Source: Clavaria fumosa
Taxonomy: Eukaryota > Basidiomycota > Agaricomycetes > Agaricales > Clavariaceae
Direction of reading: 5' to 3'
Assembly (NCBI GenBank): GCA_951802425.1
Contig: OX637795.1
Span: 1,674,001-1,738,000, forward strand
DNA: 64,000 nucleotides
Under the pieces are notes generated by a model. It did no database searches, had not been told where the DNA came from, and saw nothing but the letters and a program-made list of their open reading frames with translations. Of this stretch, positions 31,410 through 41,277 are shown one piece after another. The position numbers and the translations under genes were made by a program. Position 1 is the first letter of the stretch, and the number at the start of each line of letters is the position of its first letter.

Positions 31410-33335
31410 TTAAGGCTGGGCATCTCGACCAGCTAGCTTGGCCTTGTCAGGGTGGGCAAGGAAGAAGTCCCAGAGCAGCAGTGCTACATTGGTGAGGTTC
31501 CTATGGGGCTCCCAAGTGTTTTCCTCCACTGGGTATCCCAACCACTTCACCAAGTACTTCACCCCACACCCCACCTTCTTGACATCAAGGATTGCCTCCA
31601 CATCGTACTCCAGATGGTCATCTTCAATTGTAGGGGGTGGAGGGGGAGGTAGATTCTGGGAAGGGAAGGAAGGGGGATGGTATGGTGTCAACAGCAACTC
31701 ATTGAAGACCCAATGGATGCACCAGGCCTGAGGGAGCTTGAGGCGATACCCAGCAGGTCCCACCTTCTCCTCAACTGCAAAGGGGCCTGCTCTCTTGTTG
31801 TCAAGCTTTTTAGAGGGCCGGTCCATCTTCAGGTTTCTAGTATCCAGCCAGACCAGATCTCCCTCAGAGTACTCCTGACTCGGGCGTTTCCCCTTATCGT
31901 AGCTCTTCTTCATTGCTGCCGCCGCTTTCTCCATTGCCTCCTTGGCTGCTCTTCGGGACTCCGTGAGCTTAGCCATCCACTCATCTGCCGCCGGGTTCAC
32001 CTCAGAAGGTGGGCAGAGTCCCCCATTCCAAGGGTGTCATCCATAATCAAGGAAGAAAGGCATCTGTCCTGTCGCAGAGTGCTCACAATTGTTAAGAGCA
32101 AACTCAGCAGTCGACAACCACTTGGCCCAATCATCCTGGAGGTGGTCCACATAGGCCCAGAGATAGATCTCCATCTCCTGATTTGCCCGCTCCGTCTGCC
32201 CATCAGTCTGTGGGTGGAAGGCCATACTCGGGTTTGCCTTTACTCAGATCATAGAGTAGAACTCCTTCATGAACCGAGACACAAACTGGGAGCCTTGGTC
32301 ACTCATGACCTTATGAAGGACTCCATGGTCCTGATACACTCGATCTCGGAGGAGATGCACTGCTCCAAGTCCCGTGAGGTCAAGCCCAATCACTTCGAGC
32401 AGTGTCTGTTTTGTGAACTTGTCAATGATGACAAGGATGGCATTATGTCCATGGGAGAGGGGGAGGGGACCGACTATGTCCCATGAGATCACTGACCAGG
32501 GACCATCGGGAACTGGATGGGGGTGCAGTGGGGCAGCATGCTTGGTATGGTCAGGCTTTGTCCTCTGGCATGTCTCACACCCCTGGGCATACTGATCCGC
32601 ATCCTTCACCATGTCTGGCCACCAATAACCCTTCACCAGTGCCGCTCTCAACTTCCGGGGTCCAGGGTGTCCAGCAGCAGGGAGGTCATGCTCAAACTCG
32701 AGGACAGCCTCATGAGCTCCTAGGGGGACCCAAGTGACTATCCCCTTTCGCCAGAGTCCAGCATGATCTCGTGTCCACTCGTCATCAAGCTCCTCTGGCT
32801 TCTGTATGTGTACCGTGCTATTTTTCTGGAGTAGCGTCTCCATTTCCGATGTGAACGACACACAGACTTCCGTTTCTGGGAAAACCTGCACCAGTGCATC
32901 CTCCTCCACCATCTCTCCATAGTCTGGTCTCTGGGAGAGTGCATCTGCCTTCGTATTTGACTTGCCAGTGCGATACTTTATCTCAAAGTCAAAGCACTGG
33001 AGCTCTCCAACCCAACAGACCTGCCTCGGTTTCAACTTCTGGGGCTTCCGGAAGTACTGGAGATTCGCATGGTCCGTCCAGATCTCAATCGTCTCATCTG
33101 CTCCAATGAGGTATGCCCGCCACTCACAAAGTGCCCGAATCACAGCCAAGAACTCCTTGTCATACACATCGTAGTTCTTCCCAGCTGCAGTGAGGGCCTT
33201 GGAGATATAGTCAACAACTCTCCAGGTTCCATCCATCTGCTGCTGCGAGAGCACTCCACCAGTTGCCAGGTTACTTGCATCTGTCTCTACCTTCCATCTC
33301 CCTTTGTCCTGAGGCAGAGCCAAGACCGGGGCCAA
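31410..33335 (-). pseudogene. gypsy copy B RNase H, integrase and chromodomain
   Basis: From 33335: VETDASNLATGGVLSQQQMD (RNase H), then the integrase zinc region (GHPGPRKLRAALVKG ... CETCQRTKPD), WDIVGPLPLSHGHN and VMSDQGSQFVSRF, with a break near 32240; DGQTERANQEMEIYL at about 32180; a break near 32000; chromodomain VEAILDVKKVGCGVKYLVKW at about 31570. It stops at 31410. Read in three pieces separated by a stop and frame changes. Confidence 0.9.
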
Positions 33336-33356
33336 TACAAGTGCCTGACGGAGATC

Positions 33357-34013
33357 TCAGAAGGCTGCTTCCTCCTCCTCCTCCCATTTCCATGGAACAT
33401 TCCCAGTCAGCCAGAAGAGTGGCTTTGCCCGAGCAGAAAGATTCGGGATGTGCTGGCAGAGGTAGTTCAACATCCCATTGAACCTCTGGACATCCTTCAC
33501 ATTCCTAGGACATGGCCAATCTCGGACTGCTGCACCCTTGGCTGGGTCATGCTCTAGCCGGTTGTGAGAGATCTTCATCCCCAGGAAGATGATCTCACTC
33601 TTCTCAAACTCGCATTTACTGAGTTTGAGACACAACCCATTCTCTCCAAACTTCCTCAAGACTTGATCCATCCAGTACCAGTGTGTAGCCAAGTCCTCTG
33701 CAAACACAATGACATCATCCACATAGGCCCTCACATGTCCTCCTGCAATCTCCTCCCTCAACACATGATTCATGAAGCGTTGGAAGGTAGCAGGGGCATT
33801 CTGTAGTCCAAACCACATAACTGCAGGTTCAAAGAGTCCACGAGGTGTCAAGAAGGCTAAGTGGTGCTGGTGCTCTGGCCAGACCTGCATGGATGGGAAA
33901 CCTCCCTTTGCATCAATCTTAGAGTAGATCAATGCTCCCTTAAGTACATCCACTGTGTCTCGGATGCGGGGAAGGGGGTACTTGTCCTTGACCAGGTGTG
34001 CATTCAGCCTCAA
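33357..34013 (-). pseudogene. gypsy copy B reverse transcriptase
   Basis: RT palm with YSKIDAKGGFPSMQVW and AYVDDVIVFAEDLATH (YxDD) at about 33730-33700, then LSKCEFEKSEIIFLGMKISH. The catalytic boxes are intact in this piece, but it is separated by stops from protease (34095) and RNase H (33335). Confidence 0.9.
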
Positions 34014-34094
34014 GTAGTCGATAATTGGCCGCAGCTTGTCCTTCTCATGTTTGAAGAAGAAGGGGCTGGCATATGGGGATTTCGAGAGCCAGAT

Positions 34095-35321
34095 TCATCC
34101 AGAAGCAAGCTGCTCATCCACCCAACGGTTCATCTCCACCATCTCCTGCCATGTCAGTGAGTATAGCTTGGAGGAGAGGTGCTCAGGGTCCTTTTTGAAC
34201 TTGATTTTAATATCGAAGTCCGGTCGGGAGTGGGGAAGCTCATCCCACTTCGCTTCACTAAAAACCAAAGGGTAGTGGCTGGGCCAATCGGGGGTAGGGC
34301 CAGAGTTGGGAAAACAGGTGTCCGGAATACTCGCGGATGTGAGGGTACTCGTTTTTGGGGGTGCAGGGGCTCGAGGGGATGGGGAACACTGTGGGGGGCA
34401 GCAGGTAAGGCTCAGCTCTGCCTTCTTCCAGTCGATGTCAGGGTTGTGTCGCTTGAGCCAGTCATGCCCAAGGATGACCTTGTGGGATTGGATCTTTCCC
34501 AGCAGGAAATGGACCCGTTCACGATGGTCGCCCACCTTCACCAGCAGCTCAATTCCAAAGCAGATTTTACCCTCTCTGTTCTGTGACCCATCCACGTTGT
34601 ACATCGTGATTGGGTTCAGCAAGGGAGATGGTTCCAGGCCCACTCTTTTCGCCCACTCCAAATCCATGAAACAGTTGGTGCATCCTGAGTCGACAAGGGT
34701 CTTCGTCATAGCCCACTTGCCAGTGCTGAGGGCCTCCAAGTGCACCTGGATGGCTAGCTCTCGTGGCACACATTTCTCCACCTCTGGCTGCACCTTGGTT
34801 GGGTGCTCTGCCAGTCTCACTTCCTCTTTCACCTTGGCCCCAATTCGGGTATGTCTCCGCTGCAAGATAGTATACTTCGGTATACTTGCTGCGGGCACAG
34901 GGACGGAATGGGGGCTGGAACAACTCTTCTCTCCAGCCAGAGTCCTCCTTTCTCTCTCAAGTGGCTCCAGTTTTGCTTGGAGCAATGCAATCTCTCTCTG
35001 GTAATCCTCTGTTGTTCGGGGGGTACCTGGCACTCCACAGGTTCGGGCTCTTGGGACCTGCAGATGCATGTCGGGCAGGGGGCAGAAACGGATGGCATGC
35101 CCAATCTGGTGGCATCGGAAACAACGTCTCTCATCAGCAGGGGCACATCCATGGCCCATGGCCACATTCAGAGGGCACGAGAGGGCTGTGGCAGGTCGCG
35201 AAAAGGTCGCGGTGGGTTGCACGGGTTGCGGGGTCCGTTCCATGACTATCGCGTCAAATCGCCTTTGCTGGGCATCTAGTCTTTCTGCCAGCACTTTCCA
35301 TTCTCCATAAGTCTCTGGCAT
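34095..35321 (-). pseudogene. gypsy copy B gag C-terminus, zinc knuckle and protease
   Basis: A 408-codon open stretch that spans gag and protease without a break, showing that the ancestral element had one continuous gag-pol frame. Zinc knuckle CFRCHQIGHAIRFC at about 35120, coiled Arg/Glu-rich linker (EIALLQAKLEPLERERR), and aspartic protease LVDSGCTNCFMDL with the usual DSG at about 34710-34670. Useful as the reference to recognise decay in copies A and C. Confidence 0.9.
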
Positions 35322-35413
35322 CGGGGAGACACCATAGATCCTCTCCTACTCAGGTTCAACTCCAGCTAATGGACCAGGATTCCTGAGTCCTTCTCTGCAC
35401 TCAACTCTGCCTG

Positions 35414-35812
35414 TCAGAACAGCATCTCAAATCTCGCAAAGAACTCTGGTGCCGTTATGGCACCCTGTTTCAACCCTGCGATATCAGCAAGGGCAGTCGC
35501 ACGGTTGTTCGGGTCATCAAATGCCCACTTCATCTCCTCCACAAACTCCACCCAGGTTCTGGCCTTGCCACTACCCAGGATCTCTTCTGCTTTCATATTC
35601 GCCCATTCAGCAGCGAATCCTTCTCCAGTAATTTTGCTCAGAGCAAAAAGGACCTTCACCAGGTCCACAGCATAGACAGTCGGGTTCGCCATAAACAGGA
35701 GGCGAAGGGATCGGAGGAACATACAGAAGTTCCTTTTCTGCCCATCAAAGGGGGCAACAGCTAGGTCCAGCATTCTGTAGCACTGTAAAGTAAAATTCTG
35801 GGCCTTCAGCAC
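35414..35812 (-). pseudogene. gypsy copy B gag N-terminal part
   Basis: LDLAVAPFDGQKRNFCMFLR and MKWAFDDPNNRATALADIAG; stops with TGA after FARFEMLF where copy C reads an Arg (FRRAG), i.e. a CGA-to-TGA change. Frame resumes downstream (QAELSAEKDSG). Confidence 0.88.
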
Positions 35813-36330
35813 TCAGGATTTCTTCAATCTCTTAACAGTCCTGTCCTCTCAGGCTGCTCTTCTAGGTACTTATGTACCTATAGAACTCTTATTCTATGAA
35901 ACTATTGGTAGCGTGGGGCCCAAATGGTGTCCCAGGTGGTCGCTCCACAACTCCTAATGAGTTGCCCATGCATCCTTCTGACAATGGTCACAGAGCAAGG
36001 GCCCTGTCCACTGGACCAGGAAACTACAGAAAGACTATGTAGAGGGCCTTTCCTTGCCCTGTACACTACACGATTCACTGGTACGTAGCTGTAAAACAAA
36101 GTTCCAGGCCTTGGGCACTCAGTATCACTTGGGGAGGGTCACAGTTGACTTCCTCCTGGTCTGGTCACGTGTATCTACACACAGTAAAAATTTCACGCCA
36201 TTCTGTTACACACCGCGGGCAGGGTAAAGGAGAAGAGGATGATAGGGGCTGAGCTGTGACAACATGTCACAGTTTGAAATTAAGGGTCCAGGCTAGCTGG
36301 GTTAGGACACGGGGCTAGGGCGGACAGGCA
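35813..36330 (-). other. 5' leader of gypsy copy B
   Basis: Same leader blocks as copies A and C (GTTCCAGGCCTTGGGCACTC, CACAGTAAAAATTTCACGCC, GTCACAGTTTGAAATTAAGG). Non-coding. Confidence 0.7.
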
Positions 36331-36631
36331 GATCTTAGTATTATATCAGACTGGGTCTCACACAACTTAAGCATAAGGTCATGACGACAATACTAAGATA
36401 AGGGGAAAAGGGTACAAGAATGGAAAAGACGTAGTATATATAGCGAACGCTTCGGCATTTGCCAGCGTTCCCACAAACAGACCTCTCGGATCACGTGATG
36501 CGCCCAGGCCCAAGTCATGTGATCTCCCGATTATGTAATCCTCCACCACAGGTCATGTGACCTTCCAACAATCTTCTCTAATTTCTCCACAACTCCTCCT
36601 TTTGGGATGGCTTAGGTAAGCAATCCTAACA
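36331..36631 (-). repeat. 5' LTR of gypsy copy B
   Basis: 301 bp, same length as its partner, ending TCCTAACA at 36631. TATATATA near 36436 and one intact TCACGTGA at about 36491-36498. Confidence 0.92.
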
Positions 36632-36636
36632 ATACT

Positions 36637-36921
36637 GGTGTACTTTGTGGGTGGCATGATATTAGTGTCCTTTTTGGACTGAATGGGCTGATGTCGTACC
36701 TCTCAAGCGATGCGAGTCATTGAGAGGGCATGGGGACTATGCCACAAGACTATATAATGACTATTAATGAGTGGGAGCCAAAAAGAAGGGTACGTTAGAC
36801 TAATAGGCAATGAAGGGAAGAATGCTCAAGTGTGGAAGCGAACATGCGAGGACGGGCTGTTACGCAAGGTGTGGTAACAGGCAGCAGTTTGAACTTCCAA
36901 CATACAGTACCTTATTACATC
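36637..36921. other. Satellite edge and intergenic sequence
   Basis: 36637-36680 is the last satellite text (GGTGTACTTTGTGGGTGGCA). After that the sequence is non-repetitive with balanced composition and CpG retained, i.e. probable host intergenic DNA up to the hAT insertion. 36914-36921 is the left target duplication of the next element. Confidence 0.6.
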
Positions 36922-37547
36922 TAGTGCTGTGCAGGGCCTGGCCCGGCTCAAATGCCCCGGCTCAGGCTTACAGTTTTGGTGAGCCGAGCCATTGTAGAAG
37001 GCTTGGGGCCAGCCTGGGCTCAGCTCAGGCTCAGGCCCCGGCTTTCAGGAGAAATTTGTAAACTAAGTATCTACACATTTTGTACATATACATCATCACT
37101 GTCATGATCCACAAAGCCTTCATCATTAGCAAGGTTAGCAACCAATGCATCCCAGGATTCCCAGCCCACCTTCCTTGTGTCACCCTCAACAGCACTCTGC
37201 AAGTGTTCATACTCACCTAGTTCTGCCTCAAGCTCGGTACTAGGTTCTTCATGGAATAAGAGGTCACAGTGATAGATACACTTGAGGAATTGTAAAGCCT
37301 CAACAATGTCCAGTTTGAGACAGTTATGGCACTTGCTGATGGTGATTCCCGCAGAAGAGAATGCATGTTCGCTGGACTGATGTCTCATCATTTCAAGCCG
37401 GGGCTTGACGGCTCGGCTCAGGCTTTGTGTAGCTTGAGCCGGGCCCTTGAGCCCCACAAGCCTGCATCAACGGCCCGGCTCGGCTCGGGCTCCCAGGGCC
37501 CGGCAGCCGGGGCCTCGGGGCTTCAAGCCGGGCCTTGCACAGCACTA
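36922..37547. mobile_element. 626-bp non-autonomous hAT derivative
   Basis: Perfect 8-bp target duplication ATTACATC (36914-36921 and 37548-37555). Terminal inverted repeats TAGTGCTGTGCAGGGCC and TAGTGCTGTGCAAGGCC, followed on both sides by GC-rich subterminal runs of GGCCCGGCTC/CCCGGCTCAGG. The interior keeps only the end of a hAT transposase on the minus strand. A deletion derivative that moved recently into the gene island. Confidence 0.95.
37071..37420 (-). pseudogene. hAT transposase C-terminal remnant
   Basis: Minus strand. SSEHAFSSAGITISKCHNCL then LDIVEALQFLKCIYHCDLLF, the hATC dimerisation domain (family pattern SSE/AERVFSxAG...L). Acidic tail EGFVDHDSDDVYV to the stop at 37071. Only the last part of the protein is present. 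A second relative lies at 49880-50200. Confidence 0.85.
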
Positions 37548-37700
37548 ATTACATCAGATTGGAGAGAGTGACCTATGTCACATGTTACCGGCACATGATG
37601 ACCAAGCGCGTGAATTGATAAGTTATCTTGGCACATGGATCGACTCAGTGTCACTCGTGAGGACGATAAGCTATCAGCTGTTCGAAGATGTGTCCTAACC

Positions 37701-37708
37701 TTTATATA
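37701..37708 (+). promoter_or_regulatory. TATA-like box upstream of the HELSH gene
   Basis: TTTATATA about 55 bp before the ATG at 37763, in non-repetitive sequence downstream of the hAT derivative. Spacing is plausible for a fungal core promoter with a short 5' UTR; inference from motif and position only. The hAT insertion ends about 215 bp upstream of this start codon. Confidence 0.4.
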
Positions 37709-37762
37709 TCATCAACGCTTAAGCTGTCAATTGACCCATCCACGATACCTCACCAGCACACC

Positions 37763-38715
37763 ATGTCCTACGACCGCCCACCCATTTCGAAGCAACTGTA
37801 TCTCAAACTCAGAGATCACCTGATCGCCGCCCCAGACACTCGAAGAGCTTACCTGCACATTATAGAAACCTTTTGGAATCTTTCACCTGACGTTCGGATT
37901 TACCGCCCTACCTGTCCGGAGGACCGTGATATTCTCAACTTTTTCAGAGACAATTTCCCGGAGATGAGGTCCATTCCTAACCGCAGTCAAGGAATACTCT
38001 GGGGTATGGTTGTAAAACATCCAAAGGAACCAAATTCCCAACCCGGACAGAGAGGAAACAACGTGATTTTTTTCAACAAAAGCCTCTGTTCCGCTGTCGA
38101 TGATGTTGCAAGTCGTTATTGTCTTATTTGATCTGATTCTTACACTTTGCGCAGGACAACGACCCTAAGCAGTTCACCGTTCCGCCGGCGGGGCTCTACG
38201 CCATTTTTATCGTTGTGGCACTCCATGAGCTATCGCATGCTTTAACTAAGTTTTTGTTCGGAGAGACGGCCATAACGCCATTGGGCCTTGGTATGGATCC
38301 AAACCAAAACGTAGGAGAGTCAGGCCAAGTATTAGAGCAAAATATCATGGGTGGTGTGTTGCTGGGGGAATGGGAGGAAGCGCATAGAGGAGATGTAAGG
38401 AAAATGCTTCGCCTCATTCTGGCAGAGGCACCGCCAGCGCCTTGGGCTCGGGCCTGGGACCTTGGTCAGCGGTTTTATGCGCGAAATTTCCCGTCACTGA
38501 AACTTGTCAAAGGTTCAGCAGAGGGTATCTTGGAGCTTGGCGAATTCTGCAAATCTCTGCAATCTGACCAAATGCACGTTATCGACACCACTCGGTTGTT
38601 GTTGGCAAACGAGATCCCTTTAGGATATGTCCGTGAACGAGCTTACCCTAAAGCCACACAGCGGGGGAGCTTTGTCGCATTGTCGATGACAATGGGTGAT
38701 CGGATCATTATGTGA
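37763..38715 (+). CDS. Predicted HExxH metallopeptidase-like protein (host gene)
   Basis: Two exons, 37763-38104 and 38155-38715 (50-bp intron, GTTGCA...GCGCAG, phase 0), giving 300 aa. ATG 37763 is the first Met of the open frame. Residues 138-142 are HELSH, the HExxH zinc-binding/catalytic pattern, preceded by a hydrophobic helix (AIFIVVAL), as in gluzincin-type peptidases. About 26 residues later comes GESGQVLEQNIMGG, in which Glu169 or Glu175 could be the third ligand. No signal peptide or transmembrane segment is evident, so it is probably cytosolic. CpG-rich and free of stops, unlike the transposons around it. I do not recognise the family; the peptidase role is inferred from motif only. 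The next gene starts 649 bp downstream on the same strand. Confidence 0.75.
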
Positions 38716-39364
38716 GAGGATGCATCCATGGAAAGCATAAACGCTGATGAGAATTTTGCGTAGCGAAGACGAAGACGATTATTTTGCATAGCAAACGCTG
38801 ATATGTTTGGATTTCAATATCGCGGACTTGTGTTCCTCCCTCTTATTTTGGTAGAGTACTATATGCTTCTTTCTCGCTTTCGCTTTCTATCTGAATTTAC
38901 CCCTTCACCGATGCACTCGCGATAGTTGAGAGCCTCGTTGTCCTCCGTATTTGCGGTTACCTAATTCTTTATCTCATCCCTTGCTGTAGCCATGCTACTA
39001 TCATGTTTTCGCGGGTTTCATGCCACTATCATTTTCACAGGTTCCACCATCTATGTCAATGCACGTATGATAAAGCACGTCCTGTATTGGAAGGTGGGAG
39101 CGGATGCGACGAACACCAGACCAGCCGAAGTCAATCGAGACTCGAGGGCTTACTTGGTTCGAACGTTCATTCGTGAATCCAAGATAGCTTATCAATAAAT
39201 TTCGCAGCTGATCCGCGGTCAGCCGCTTTTGGGGATTGCTGTAAAGTTACTAAATAAGGTGCGAATACGTGATTGTGGAACGGCCAGCCCGTGACGTGAC
39301 CTGGTGAGTGGGAACTGGTCTGGGACCCTGACCAACCACGGCATTCGTGGATCAAGACGGACAT
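38716..39364 (+). other. Intergenic region with one weak small frame
   Basis: Terminator/promoter region between the two host genes. A 67-codon frame at 38992-39198 (MLLSCFRGFHATIIFTG...) has no recognisable domain and may be chance. A GTGAGT...CTACAG pair (39304-39376) looks like an intron, but the upstream frame that would join it carries a TGA at 39292 and no ATG after it. I therefore kept the simple start at 39365. Confidence 0.5.
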
Positions 39365-40584
39365 ATGTCTCTACAGGAGGATTCCCTCGACTGCTACCCG
39401 ACGGAAACACCTATCTGCGTGTACAAAGAGGGCGACACCATCCTCCACAATCTCGTTCTTCGCCTTCGCGGTGGGAGTTCACACGCTCGTAACCTTGGGC
39501 TGGTTCCACCTCAAGCGACGTGCGTTGCCTTGGCCGACTGGAATGGCGAAATACCGGTACGCGGAAAATGTCCGATGCCACTATGTGCTCATAGAGGATT
39601 AGGGCATATTTCCACGGAAGGGTCTACCGATGAAACAAGGGGATTTAATCAACATCGGCCGTGTCGTCAACAGCGATTGGTTCCAGTCATATAAGCCAGA
39701 TGACGAGAGTATCTGTGGCTATATTCCACGCGCTTACGTGACTATCAGCGAGTAAGTTCTCAATATTAGATGACCAAACAACCTATTCGGTCAACTCACC
39801 GTCTTGAAGAGTCTACGACAAAACTCTTGCTGAGGACTTTACTTCTTCCGCCCGCAATGATAGTGAATCATCTGATCAGCTACCCCTTCCGAGCGCCGCC
39901 TTCCTGTACGACGATCCCAGTATCGCCTACGATGAATATCGCAGCGGTCGTCGCATATCGGTCAAATTTGACTTGAACCGCGATAACAGTTTGGACATCA
40001 CTCTCTCCTTTTCACCTACCCCAAACACTCGATTCGCCAATGCTGAGTTTGTTGTTCAACTCGAAGATGGCCAAATCAACTCTATCCATCCCGAAATTGC
40101 GTTTGGTCCAGAGTCGGAGGTTAAATACACGGATAACAAAACAACTGGGGTATCAGCTTCAGCCGCAGTCTCTGCGGGTGGCGCTCCTGCCACTGCACAA
40201 GCCTCCGCGTCATGGACCCTTACCCATCAACGTCATATCGAATACTCTCGTCGTACAAAAAGCAAAGTACAAGGAAGCGGCGTGAAGACCAAGAAAGCTA
40301 CCTGGATATTGCAAGAAGATCCTGGTCAAGCTGGTCAACACGGTCTTCAAGCTACGGAGCGGCTTTCACTCACCCTCTCGGTTCGGCCGAGTATTGTGAG
40401 ATTCTCGTTGAAGGTCCTTGTGATTTCCGGAGACGGAGCGAAGCATAAACCAACCGAATTGACAAGTGGGTTTCTCACCCAAAAACTCAGCGTATCAAGT
40501 TCGCTGACCCCGCCCGTCCCGCCTGAGCCGAAGCCTGCTGGCTTCATCACTTGGCTCAAAGAGAAGTTTCATAACTGGTTTTGA
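39365..40584 (+). CDS. Ubiquitin-tail/SH3-like/beta-rich protein (host gene)
   Basis: Three exons, 39365-39556, 39603-39751 and 39810-40584; introns of 46 bp (GTACGC...ATTAG) and 58 bp (GTAAGT...GAAG); 371 aa. The frame joins without stops. Residues 21-37 read KEGDTILHNLVLRLRGG, close to the end of ubiquitin (KESTLHLVLRLRGG); no upstream ubiquitin fold is visible. Residues 53-112 fit an SH3 fold: ALADW (ALYDY position), MKQGDLI, SDWFQ and GYIPRAYVTI. Residues from about 145 are beta-rich, with an Ala/Ser-rich segment (GVSASAAVSAG), KKATWILQEDP and alternating hydrophobic strands. The end is PPVPPEPKP plus an aromatic tail (FITWLKEKFHNWF). No membrane segment. Function unknown; likely an adaptor or regulatory protein. 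Confidence 0.75.
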
Positions 40585-40889
40585 TGACGGATACAAACTT
40601 CTGTAATGCTGTACTATTATTGAATAGGCTCAATATGAAAGCTACGCCCCATTTCATTTCTTTTTATTTTAACTCCCCTCTACTATGTAGGCAGCGCGGG
40701 AGGTGACGTAGTTACCCAGCTATGTAGTATACTATGTCATGTGTGACATGCCAGTGTGGAGTCGGGGGAGAACAAGGTGACTTGTCTTCAAATGGGGATG
40801 GGCAATCGTGTGTGATGCTTACATAAGGAAAAATGCGCCTTAGCCCTTGATTTCACTGACCCAAAGATATTTTACTCTTTCCTCAGTTA
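40585..40889. other. 3' flank of the host gene
   Basis: TTATTGAATAGG and a TTTTTATTTTAAC stretch at about 40610-40670 could act in 3'-end formation. The rest is non-coding. 40888-40889 (TA) is the left target site of the MITE. Confidence 0.5.
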
Positions 40890-41271
40890 CTGTATCATGT
40901 CGACCACATGTTCATGCCACACTTACATAAGCAGGTGGTCATGCATCCACTCAGAGTTCAGAGCTCAACATGATGTGTGACTGGGGTTGAAACAAGTTCA
41001 AGCCAGTCAACAAGCAGATTTTGAGGAGGTGGAGGAGGCTCAGCAGTTGAGTATTGCAGCAATTGTTAAACAACTAGAAGAGATACAAGAAGGGGGGAGA
41101 GGGCAAAGGCATAAATTGAAAAGCAGTAGGTACAATAATGACTTCGAGGCTCATTGAAATTAGTCATGCCTCCAAGTTCATCTATGAAAATATTGCATGA
41201 CAGTCACACAGTTTGTGTTCAGTTCAGAGGTCTGCATGACGCATGACAAACATGTGGTCAAAATGGTACAG
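40890..41271. mobile_element. Mariner-type MITE (382 bp)
   Basis: Ends CTGTATCATGTCGACCACAT and, inverted, CTGTACCATTTTGACCACAT, flanked by TA on both sides (40888-40889 and 41272-41273). Related to the MITE at 58862-59398. No coding sequence. Gypsy copy C is inserted right at its outer edge. Confidence 0.85.
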
Positions 41272-41277
41272 TAATTC

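Larger units (their letters stand above)
31098..36631 (-). mobile_element. Ty3/gypsy chromodomain retrotransposon, copy B
   Basis: Minus-strand element with LTRs 31098-31398 and 36331-36631 and a perfect ATACT target duplication (31093-31097 and 36632-36636). The order on the minus strand is leader, gag, protease, RT, RNase H, integrase, chromodomain. The LTRs differ at roughly ten positions, mostly C/T at CpG. It is intermediate in age between A and C. Several stops interrupt the single gag-pol frame. Confidence 0.95.

Noticed and set aside
38992..39198. 67-codon frame as a separate gene or as a lost ubiquitin domain
   Set aside because: No similarity to ubiquitin or any domain I know; could be chance.
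39304..39376. Possible first intron of the ubiquitin-tail/SH3 gene
   Set aside because: GT and AG fit, but the frame before it has a TGA at 39292 and no ATG after that stop; the start at 39365 needs no extra exon.
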